Assembly (NCBI GenBank): GCA_038120515.1
Contig: JAYOLW010000030.1
Location: forward strand, 1 to 9,272
Length of the DNA: 9,272 nt
Origin: JADHOX01 sp038120515
GTDB lineage: Bacteria; Pseudomonadota; Alphaproteobacteria; Rickettsiales; JABIRX01
Direction: 5' to 3'
Shown: positions 1 to 5,551 of the stretch, piece after piece
Layout: every line of letters starts with the position of its first letter
Numbering within the stretch: position 1 is the stretch's first letter
Translations under genes and position numbers: made by a program
Notes under the pieces: model-generated
Told to the model about the DNA's origin: nothing
Database searches by the model: none
What the model saw: only the letters and a program-made list of their open reading frames with translations

Positions 1-42
1 ACCCAAGTGGGTTCTCATCAATACACCCCATACCTTAAATAA
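1..42 (+). CDS. Possible 3' end of a rightward gene (partial)
   Basis: From the first base, frame 1 reads 13 codons (TQVGSHQYTPYLK) and then TAA at 40-42. The stop falls inside the left arm of the hairpin terminator, as expected for a gene that ends there and shares the terminator with the convergent tRNA. Base composition just before the stop is richer in GC than the flanking spacer. Frame 2 is also open through the hairpin to about 75, and frame 3 stops near 36, so the frame choice rests on position alone. I do not recognise the product. Confidence 0.3.
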   Translation, partial: TQVGSHQYTPYLK

Positions 43-76
43 AAAAAGGCCCTATAAAGGACCTTTTTTTATTTAA
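35..76. terminator. Bidirectional rho-independent terminator
   Basis: A 15-bp perfect inverted repeat (arms 35-49 and 62-76) is extended by three more pairs after one C/A mismatch and closes on a 4-nt loop at 54-57. Because the arms are A7/T7 tracts flanking GG/CC, the transcript ends in a U run on either strand. It lies directly beyond the 3' end of the leftward tRNA-Ser and can also end a rightward transcript coming from before the window. Confidence 0.85.
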
Positions 77-77
77 G

Positions 78-167
78 TGGTGGATGGGGTGGGATTCGAA
101 CCCACGGTACGATTGCTCGCACGCTGGTTTTCAAGACCAGTTCCTTAAACCGCTCGGACACCCATCC
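78..167 (-). tRNA. tRNA-Ser (anticodon UGA)
   Basis: Read on the minus strand, the acceptor stem GGATGGG (161-167) pairs with CCCATCC (82-88). The D arm contains CCGAGCGG. The anticodon arm is CTGGT-CTTGAAA-ACCAG, with anticodon TGA opposite 131-133, so it reads UCA. A class II variable arm pairs GTGCGA with TCGTAC around a GCAA loop. The T arm is GTGGG-TTCGAAT-CCCAC. The CCA end is encoded at 78-80. The long variable arm and anticodon give serine. The discriminator base (81 on the plus strand) is A, whereas most bacterial tRNA-Ser carry G73. Confidence 0.95.
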
Positions 168-183
168 AAAACTTGAATGAGTT

Positions 184-211
184 TATATATATAGCTTTAT
201 AAAATATTCAA
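184..211 (-). promoter_or_regulatory. Probable promoter of tRNA-Ser
   Basis: On the minus strand TTGAAT (206-211) lies 16 nt before TATATA (184-189). The run TATATATATAAA also allows 17- or 18-nt spacings. The -10 ends about 16 nt before the mature tRNA 5' end. Perfect 7-bp inverted arms (CTTGAAT at 172-178, ATTCAAG at 206-212) bracket the element. Confidence 0.5.
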
Positions 212-286
212 GTGAAGATGTTTGGAAATTTAACTAAAGTAAAATAGCTTAGTAAGTTCCAATATTAATTGACGCTATAAAGAGTG

Positions 287-305
287 GAAGTTATTGATCA
301 ACTTC
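287..305 (-). terminator. Weak hairpin after the 460-aa gene
   Basis: A GAAGTT/AACTTC stem of 6 bp with a 7-nt loop lies about 10 nt beyond the stop codon of the leftward gene. Only a short, interrupted T-rich stretch follows. This is a candidate terminator or mRNA 3' end, not a convincing one. Confidence 0.25.
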
Positions 306-315
306 ATCGTACTGG

Positions 316-1698
316 TTATTGTCTTTCATTTGCTCTTTGTCCAAAACTTTGAGCTTTCATAGTTGTTGGTGTAGTTGTGCTAACGTTACCAGACCTTACT
401 CCTTCTAGGTCAATACCTGCTAAAATATCAGCCGCTTGATCCAAAGTTTGTGAGGCTTTTGTGGGATGTTGCTTAGGGGTAATAATGTCTTGAATGTTTT
501 GTTTTATGTCGGAGCCTGTCTCACCATGTATTAAATCCTGCATATTTTTTGCTGTTAATGCTTCAGCATTTTCACGAGTAATACCTTGCTTCTCATAGAT
601 TTGAACTTGCTTTGTAAATTCCCCCATGAGTTTTGATCCTACTTTCTCTGAGTCTTCAGGAAAATGGGTACTTACAAACTCTTGAACCATTTCTTTGCCA
701 GTACCATAATGAGTTATAAGGTCAGAGCCATGTTCAAGTTTTGATTGAAAATCAGCACGTTTAGTATCTAGCTCTGATTGTTTTTGTTGCGAAGTTGTCA
801 TTGCTTCTTTAAATTGTGGTAATTTATCCCACTTAATGTTGCCGGGGTTATTGCTCTTTACAGATTGCTGAAGTTTTTCTATTGTTTTATCATCACATCG
901 GCCTATGTCTGTTGCAGCAGTGTTAAGTTTTTGCTCAATGTTACCTTTGAGTGTTTGGAGCTCTTGTTTAACTTTTGGAGTTATCTTTTCACTATTATCT
1001 GCTGTTAAGGCTTTGTTAACAGCCTCTAAAGCTTTCGTAACAGCTGCAACTGACTTTCCTGCTTGTTTTGGGTCGATTTTATCAATATCCTTTAAATGAA
1101 CTCCATTTACTGCAGCCCTGAGTTTATTAATTTGTTTTGTTATCTTGACGGGGTCACCACTCTTTACAGCGTCAAGAAGTTTATCTGTTCTATCTTTACC
1201 TCCAAAGATACCTTTCTTGTCTAAAATATCATGTCGAGCCTTGTAATCTTTTTGATACTGGTTTTTTGCTTCTTTAATTTCTTGCTTAGCTTGTTTTTCT
1301 GCTGCTTTTACTTCTGCTTTAGCTTTCTTTAATGCTTCTTTTGTTGCTTTAAGGTCTTGTTTATATTGTTGATCACCAAAGTCTCTAGCCATTTTATTGC
1401 TTATCTTTTGTGCAATGTCTTTTCCGGCAGGATACATCATTGCGCCACCGATACCTGCTGCTAATCCTGAAACTCCCAAAGTTGCAGCGGTTGATAATGA
1501 TGAAACACCAATTAAACTACCTATTGCACCCATAGCAGACGGTACGCCAATAAAACTTGCGGCTGAACTAATTGCTGCCGTTGCACCGAAAGCTCCAATT
1601 CCCAAAGCGCCAAATCCTGATGCAAGTGCGGCAACTATAACTGCAGCACCTAATATAAAAGCTAAGCCTTTAAAAAAAGTTTTTAATCTTGGGTCCAT
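316..1698 (-). CDS. Uncharacterised protein with Gly/Ala-rich hydrophobic N-terminus and charged helical body
   Basis: I do not recognise this 460-aa protein. Residues 8-90 form one long hydrophobic, Gly/Ala/Ser-rich stretch with many small-xxx-small spacings (glycine-zipper-like) and almost no charge. It could form two or three tightly packed membrane helices or a membrane-inserting hairpin. Residues 112-160 are dense in Lys, Glu, Ala and Gln and look like a coiled coil. The rest is predicted helical and polar, with a single Cys (268). Residues 172-197 and 274-299 resemble each other (DKLLDAVKSGDP and EKLQQSVKSNNP), suggesting an internal repeat. The tail from about 436 is Thr/Ser/Gln-rich and probably disordered, ending in a weakly basic segment. 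There is no cleavable signal peptide and no ankyrin repeat. The ATG has only a weak AAGTGA ribosome site but sits about 24 nt from the predicted transcription start of a strong promoter. Next to three ankyrin genes on the same strand, a host-interaction or membrane-associated secreted role is possible, but that is inference. Confidence 0.8.
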   Translation of the reverse strand: MDPRLKTFFKGLAFILGAAVIVAALASGFGALGIGAFGATAAISSAASFIGVPSAMGAIGSLIGVSSLSTAATLGVSGLAAGIGGAMMYPAGKDIAQKISNKMARDFGDQQYKQDLKATKEALKKAKAEVKAAEKQAKQEIKEAKNQYQKDYKARHDILDKKGIFGGKDRTDKLLDAVKSGDPVKITKQINKLRAAVNGVHLKDIDKIDPKQAGKSVAAVTKALEAVNKALTADNSEKITPKVKQELQTLKGNIEQKLNTAATDIGRCDDKTIEKLQQSVKSNNPGNIKWDKLPQFKEAMTTSQQKQSELDTKRADFQSKLEHGSDLITHYGTGKEMVQEFVSTHFPEDSEKVGSKLMGEFTKQVQIYEKQGITRENAEALTAKNMQDLIHGETGSDIKQNIQDIITPKQHPTKASQTLDQAADILAGIDLEGVRSGNVSTTTPTTMKAQSFGQRANERQ

Positions 1699-1728
1699 AT
1701 TATCACTTAATTTAAGTTATGATCTTAA

Positions 1729-1757
1729 ATTATATCATGTTGTCAAAATAATGTCCA
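1729..1757 (-). promoter_or_regulatory. Strong sigma70-type promoter of the 460-aa gene
   Basis: On the minus strand TGGACA (1752-1757, five of six to consensus) is followed by a 17-nt spacer and a perfect TATAAT (1729-1734). Transcription would start near 1722 and give a leader of about 24 nt. This argues that the gene is transcribed on its own rather than only by read-through from the ankyrin genes. Confidence 0.65.
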
Positions 1758-1825
1758 ATATAAATTATAAGAAAAGTTAGGTTCTACTTGGCTCAACCAT
1801 GGGTTGTGTAGATGTTTGTAATTGA

Positions 1826-2278
1826 TTATCTTGTTGAAATATAATCACTGGGTTGAGATGGCTGCACATGACTTGTGTCAACAAATAAGGAAATATTTAA
1901 GTCGGGTATCAATTTGTAGAGCTGCTCTAGAGACTTTTCATCTAATTTTGTTGGCTCGGCACCTTGTTCTATTAGAAATTCATAAGTGCTTGGAAGATAA
2001 GTTTGTTTTAAGGCGCAATATAAAGTGTTTTTATGTAACTCTTCTGAATTATTGATTTTTGCGCCATTTTCAACAAGTAGCATAATTGATTTGTCATCAA
2101 GACCATAAGCTATAGCATTCCATAGAGTATCCTCTTTTGGATCATCCGAATTGGTTATTTTAAATCCTTGCTTAAGATAGTTTTGGATAGATTCTGTACT
2201 GCATATGAAACTTTTTATCACATATGTTAAGTTTCTAGAGGGTAAAATACTATCGATTTGCACATATTCTCGTGTCAT
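1826..2278 (-). CDS. Small ankyrin-repeat-like protein
   Basis: This 150-aa protein has about three degenerate ankyrin units. Residues 18-48 form a weak one. Residues 49-81 contain TLWNAIAYG and the helix-turn segment LLVENGAKIN. Residues 83-115 contain TLYCALKQ and FLIEQGAEP. The canonical TPL is replaced by TLW or TLY, and the spacing near 33 residues is kept. The C-terminus from about 130 is polar and probably unstructured. There is no signal peptide or membrane segment, so it would act in the cytoplasm or be exported by a secretion system that needs no Sec signal. The ATG is supported by AGGA (2287-2290) with 8-nt spacing, one of the better ribosome sites in the window. It lies 93 nt after the larger ankyrin gene on the same strand and could be co-transcribed with it. 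It may be a remnant of a larger ankyrin gene, but the frame is intact. No partner or target is evident. Confidence 0.8.
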   Translation of the reverse strand: MTREYVQIDSILPSRNLTYVIKSFICSTESIQNYLKQGFKITNSDDPKEDTLWNAIAYGLDDKSIMLLVENGAKINNSEELHKNTLYCALKQTYLPSTYEFLIEQGAEPTKLDEKSLEQLYKLIPDLNISLFVDTSHVQPSQPSDYISTR

Positions 2279-2371
2279 TTGCCTTGTCCTAAATTTTAAT
2301 TTGAAGCAAAATATAGATAAAAATGATTATTGAAAGTAAAAAAGAGAAAATAGTCGGATTAATGGTACAGC

Positions 2372-3796
2372 TTATTGTATAGCTCGAACCTCTAAAATTT
2401 CAGGTCTTGTAAGTTCAATGATTTTCATATCTAAAATATCACAAATTGCTTCATTGTTGTTTTGGCTTGCATTATTAGCTAATTCATTAAGTTCGTTAAT
2501 ATCAGATTGAGTTAGTTCTAAATAGCAAAAAAGAATTTTAATCATTTCAGGCTTGTTCTGCATTGTAGCAACAAAAAGCGGATTGATATCTTGATAGCCA
2601 GTTAATCTCGGATTAGCACCTGCATTGAGTAATAATTTAACAATAGCTGGATTATTTTCATTAATTGCAATTATCAAAGGAGTAAGCTCTAGCTCATTTT
2701 GGGTATTTGGGTCAGCACCTGCATTAAGTAATAATTCAACAATTTGTGTTTTTTGTTGTCTTATTGCATATATAAGCGGTGTGTCACCATCGGCGTTGGT
2801 TACAGCAAAATTTGCCATATTTTCTGTAAGTTCTTTAATTCTGTCATAACGCCCAAAATGAATGGCCTCGAATATATTAAAATATTCTTCAACTTCAGCC
2901 TCAATTAACTTGCGGTTGATTTCTAGTCTCGATGGTGCCTGAATTCTTTGTGTTTTTTGGTCTAAATCAATCTGACCACCCCAAAATCTTTCAGAAAATT
3001 TTTGAAATTCGACAAGGTTTTCAAGGTTTCGATATGAAATAATGTTATTTGATGCAAATGGCCCAGTTTGTTTGCTCTGACTATGGCCGTCATAAGGAAA
3101 TATTTGTCTAGAATTTGCTGTAGCAGGAGTTTGGCTAAAGCGATCAGGTGTTTTTGGATTGGCTTTTGCAGCAAGTAAAATCGTAACTTGCTTATCTAAT
3201 GCTCGATCTGCAGCTATATATAGGGCAGTTTCTTCATTTTTGTTTTTTTTGTTAATATCAAAAAGATCTGGATGCTTTGTTAGTGTGTTTAAAATTTCTG
3301 GTGTGCCATAAAGTGTAGCAAAAATAAAGACGCAATCATCATCTCTTGCTTCATATGCACCACAATTTATTAATTTCTGAACAGTTTTGTCATCTTTTTT
3401 GTGAATAGCTATTATTATTGGTTTTTGTTGGCCTGCTGCAGCAAAATTTGGATCGGCACCATTTTGTAATAGAAAATCTATTATTTGTGTATTTTGTTGA
3501 GCGATTGCTAAAGATAAAGGTGTTTGATTAAATTTGTCAGAAATATTAATTTGTGCAGAGGCTTTTAATAATCTAACAATTATAGGTATATCAGCTTTTT
3601 GAATTGCAATATTTAAAGGAAGGGAGCCATCAGTAAATTGCTCATTTGTATCAATTCCTTTGGCTAAAAATTTGTCAATTTCAATATAATGACCTTGGAT
3701 TATTGCAGCTTTGAAAGCTTCACCTTGATAGGGTTTGGCTAGTGAATGACTGCTTTGAGATCTTAAAATAGTTGTTTTGTCTGTCATTTGTGACAT
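2372..3796 (-). CDS. Large ankyrin-repeat protein, paralogue A
   Basis: 474 aa with two ankyrin blocks. The N-terminal block (about 25-219) has six units, the clearest at 57-122 (TPLSLAIAQ, FLLQNGADPN). The unit at 155-186 is degenerate. The C-terminal block (about 304-425) has four units, the clearest at 337-402 (TPLIYAIRQ, LLLNAGADPN, TPLIIAINE, LLLNAGANP). Between them lies a linker of about 80 residues (220-303) without ankyrin signature, rich in charged and aromatic residues and leading into the motif EYFNIFEAI. Ankyrin repeats bind proteins, so a target-binding role is expected. No enzymatic motif is visible. There is no signal peptide or membrane segment. In host-associated alphaproteobacteria such proteins are often type IV or type I secreted effectors, which is inference here. 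The protein aligns end to end with the next leftward gene, so the two are a tandem duplication. The start at Met1 is preferred over Met4 because AGAG lies 6 nt upstream of it and nothing suitable precedes Met4. Confidence 0.88.
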   Translation of the reverse strand: MSQMTDKTTILRSQSSHSLAKPYQGEAFKAAIIQGHYIEIDKFLAKGIDTNEQFTDGSLPLNIAIQKADIPIIVRLLKASAQINISDKFNQTPLSLAIAQQNTQIIDFLLQNGADPNFAAAGQQKPIIIAIHKKDDKTVQKLINCGAYEARDDDCVFIFATLYGTPEILNTLTKHPDLFDINKKNKNEETALYIAADRALDKQVTILLAAKANPKTPDRFSQTPATANSRQIFPYDGHSQSKQTGPFASNNIISYRNLENLVEFQKFSERFWGGQIDLDQKTQRIQAPSRLEINRKLIEAEVEEYFNIFEAIHFGRYDRIKELTENMANFAVTNADGDTPLIYAIRQQKTQIVELLLNAGADPNTQNELELTPLIIAINENNPAIVKLLLNAGANPRLTGYQDINPLFVATMQNKPEMIKILFCYLELTQSDINELNELANNASQNNNEAICDILDMKIIELTRPEILEVRAIQ

Positions 3797-3820
3797 TAAT
3801 ATCTCTGGTTTCCGAATAGC

Positions 3821-3849
3821 TGATTAATAAGTTTTTTGCTATCAGTCAA
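3821..3849 (-). promoter_or_regulatory. Weak promoter candidate of ankyrin gene A
   Basis: On the minus strand TTGACT (3844-3849) is a good -35, but the hexamers 15-17 nt downstream (ATTAAT, TTAATC, TAATCA) are poor -10 elements. The -35 sits in GTTGACTGATAGC, which recurs with one mismatch upstream of the paralogous ankyrin gene at nearly the same distance from the start. That recurrence is the main support. Confidence 0.4.
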
Positions 3850-3979
3850 CTTTTTTATATTTATTGCCTGACTTAATAAATTATATAGCTATTTTTTGAT
3901 ATTTTAGCCTTGGTATTAAATGTAATTATTTTGTTGGTTTTGCTAGGTTTAGTATTGTAGATTTTTCTGTTTGATCCAG

Positions 3980-5407
3980 CTATCTTGCATGTGATGATAT
4001 ATGAGGGCTGGTTTCGGCAAAACTAATTTTTAAATATTCTTGGTCTAACAAATCTACAATTTCAGTTAATTTATGATCTTCGGCAAAATTTGCTAATGAT
4101 AACAGGTAGTCTAAATCTTTATCATTAAAAGTTTCATATTTTAATATTTCTTTAGCAATCGAGGTTTGGGCTTCTGATACAGCAATCACAAGTGGTGATT
4201 TGGCGAATGAAGTTAATTGTTTTGGGTTTGCGCCATGCTCTAATAATAAAGTTACAGCCTCAAGATTACCAACCTTAATAGCTTGTATTAATGGCGAAAT
4301 TTGTTTTTTGTTTTCTAAATTTGGGTTTGCGCCATGCTCTAATAATAATTTTGCTTCATCAAGTTTGTTATACAATATTGCAAAGGTTAGTGGAGTTTCA
4401 CCCTCAGTGTTTGTTATGAATAAATTTTTTGTTTGTAATACTAACTCTTTTACCCTTTCGGTGCGGCTGTAAAATATAGCTTCGAAGATATTGAAATATT
4501 CTTGCAGCTCAACTTCCATTAAGATTTGATGTATTAATAGCCGGTCTGATAATTGTTCCCTTTGTTTTGCTGCATTTAGGTCTGTGCTATTATAATAAAA
4601 TTGTGATGCAAATTCTTCATATTCTTCTTTGTTCGGAAGTTTGTCGATGCTCAGTTTACTTTGTTGTGCAGCTTTGCTAAAACGCTGCTTTTGTTCAATA
4701 ATGCCATCATGATTCATTATTTGCATATTGTTTAAAGTAGAGGCAGAAAGGTTATGTAAGCCTCTTAATCGAGCAATAGCATTAGATTCAATTAGAATTT
4801 CTACAGCTTCTAAATTGCCCCTTGATGCAGCGTTTTGTAATGCAGTGTATCCTTGAAGGTCTGTTTTGTTAATATCAAATCTTGAGGTGTGATTTGATAA
4901 AATTTTCAATATATCAGTATTGTTTAGATCTGCAGCTAATGCAAAGACAGATTGTCCGTCTCGGTACTCGATAGCACCAGCATTTATTAATAAATGAACC
5001 ATCTCAGGGTTTTGCATATGAATTGCCAATGTTAAAGCTGTTTGTCTTTGAGAATTGATAAAATTAGGATTTGCACCAGAAACTAATAAATATTTAACAA
5101 GACCAATGTTATTGGTTCGAATTGCTGTAAAAAGTGGAGTTTCATCAAGATTGGCTTGATTTACATTAGCGCCATATTCTTGAAGTAGTCTAATGATATC
5201 AATATCACCTTGCCATGCTGCGATGTTAATTAAAGAGCTATCGTCAGAACAAATTTTATTTGGATCAATGCCTGTTTGCAATATTTGCCTCATTAGGTCT
5301 TGATCTGCATCTATTACAGCTGTTTTAAGATCTTCAATGTTAAATTTAATGTCTCTTTTTTTTGGGGCACCATTTGCTGGTTTTGTATATTTTCGTTTTG
5401 CTCGCAT
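3980..5407 (-). CDS. Large ankyrin-repeat protein, paralogue B, with basic N-terminus
   Basis: 475 aa with the same plan as paralogue A. An N-terminal ankyrin block (about 23-215) has clear units at 56-121 (LLQEYGANVN, TPLFTAIRT, YLLVSGANPN) and at 186-215. A helical linker without ankyrin signature spans about 220-300. A C-terminal block (about 303-420) has EYFNIFEAI followed by TPLTFAILY, LLLEHGANPN, SPLIQAIKV and LLLEHGANP. Unlike A, it begins with a strongly basic segment in which K4-R5 and K16-K17-R18 are separated by ten residues, the spacing of a classical bipartite nuclear localisation signal. There is no signal peptide or membrane segment. The start codon follows a GAGAGAG purine run that overlaps a palindrome. 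Transcription diverges from ilvB. A role as a secreted, host-directed binding protein is inferred from family knowledge and the basic N-terminus. An intracellular bacterial role cannot be excluded. Confidence 0.88.
   Translation of the reverse strand: MRAKRKYTKPANGAPKKRDIKFNIEDLKTAVIDADQDLMRQILQTGIDPNKICSDDSSLINIAAWQGDIDIIRLLQEYGANVNQANLDETPLFTAIRTNNIGLVKYLLVSGANPNFINSQRQTALTLAIHMQNPEMVHLLINAGAIEYRDGQSVFALAADLNNTDILKILSNHTSRFDINKTDLQGYTALQNAASRGNLEAVEILIESNAIARLRGLHNLSASTLNNMQIMNHDGIIEQKQRFSKAAQQSKLSIDKLPNKEEYEEFASQFYYNSTDLNAAKQREQLSDRLLIHQILMEVELQEYFNIFEAIFYSRTERVKELVLQTKNLFITNTEGETPLTFAILYNKLDEAKLLLEHGANPNLENKKQISPLIQAIKVGNLEAVTLLLEHGANPKQLTSFAKSPLVIAVSEAQTSIAKEILKYETFNDKDLDYLLSLANFAEDHKLTEIVDLLDQEYLKISFAETSPHISSHAR
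4221..4348. repeat. 29-bp perfect direct repeat, one ankyrin unit apart
   Basis: The same 29 bases occur at 4221-4249 and 4320-4348. The offset is 99 bp, exactly 33 codons or one ankyrin unit. They encode LLLEHGANP in adjacent repeats of paralogue B. Identity at synonymous positions suggests recent unit duplication or gene conversion rather than selection on the protein alone. Confidence 0.85.
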
Positions 5408-5413
5408 TAGTCT

Positions 5414-5431
5414 CTCTCAATATTTTGAGAG
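5414..5431. promoter_or_regulatory. Palindrome overlapping transcription start and ribosome site of ankyrin gene B
   Basis: CTCTCAA (5414-5420) and TTGAGAG (5425-5431) form perfect 7-bp arms around TATT. The palindrome lies between the predicted -10 and the start codon and contains part of the GAGAGAG ribosome site. It could be a repressor operator at the transcription start. If transcription starts upstream of it, it could instead be an mRNA hairpin masking the ribosome site. Confidence 0.45.
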
Positions 5432-5434
5432 TAA

Positions 5435-5461
5435 ATTATACTTTAAGAAGCTTTCAGTCAA
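5435..5461 (-). promoter_or_regulatory. Promoter of ankyrin gene B
   Basis: On the minus strand TTGACT (5456-5461) and a perfect TATAAT (5435-5440) are separated by 15 nt, shorter than the usual 17. A 17-nt spacing would use TAATTT. The predicted start is near 5428, giving a leader of about 20 nt. The -35 is embedded in GTTGACTGAAAGC, shared with ankyrin gene A. Confidence 0.55.
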
Positions 5462-5501
5462 CTCATTAAGCTTGTTTGCTTTGAATCAAACCAAAATCTA
5501 G

Positions 5502-5529
5502 TTGAAAAGAAAGTAAGCATGACTATTAT
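5502..5529 (+). promoter_or_regulatory. Promoter of the ilvB-ilvN-yejE operon
   Basis: TTGAAA (5502-5507), a 16-nt spacer and TATTAT (5524-5529) predict a start near 5536 and a leader of only about 16 nt. That leaves no room for a leader peptide or attenuator hairpin of the enterobacterial ilv type. An 11-bp palindrome TTTGAATCAAA (5480-5490) lies just upstream and could bind a regulator. Confidence 0.55.
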
Positions 5530-5551
5530 CCTGCTATTTATTTTTTAAATT

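Noticed and set aside
29..31. ATG on the minus strand starting a gene that runs off the left edge (MGCIDENPLG)
   Set aside because: It begins directly beyond the tRNA terminator with no promoter room, and only ten codons are visible. The rightward 3'-end reading fits the terminator better.
1397..1780. 127-aa open frame on the plus strand
   Set aside because: It lies opposite the hydrophobic N-terminus of the 460-aa gene. Its Pro/Ala-rich sequence mirrors the Gly/Ala codons of the real gene, and it runs over that gene's promoter.
1790..1815. Inverted repeat around CCATGG after the small ankyrin gene
   Set aside because: The arms are offset and short and no T run follows, so it is not a convincing terminator.
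2962..3174. 70-aa minus-strand frame inside ankyrin gene A
   Set aside because: It is an out-of-frame reading of the linker region. The main frame is uninterrupted and aligns with the paralogue.
78..5551. Leftward gene cluster next to tRNA-Ser as an integrated genomic island
   Set aside because: The cluster lies on the 5' side of the tRNA, whereas integrases usually use the 3' end. I see no integrase and no copy of the tRNA 3' end near 5408-5551.
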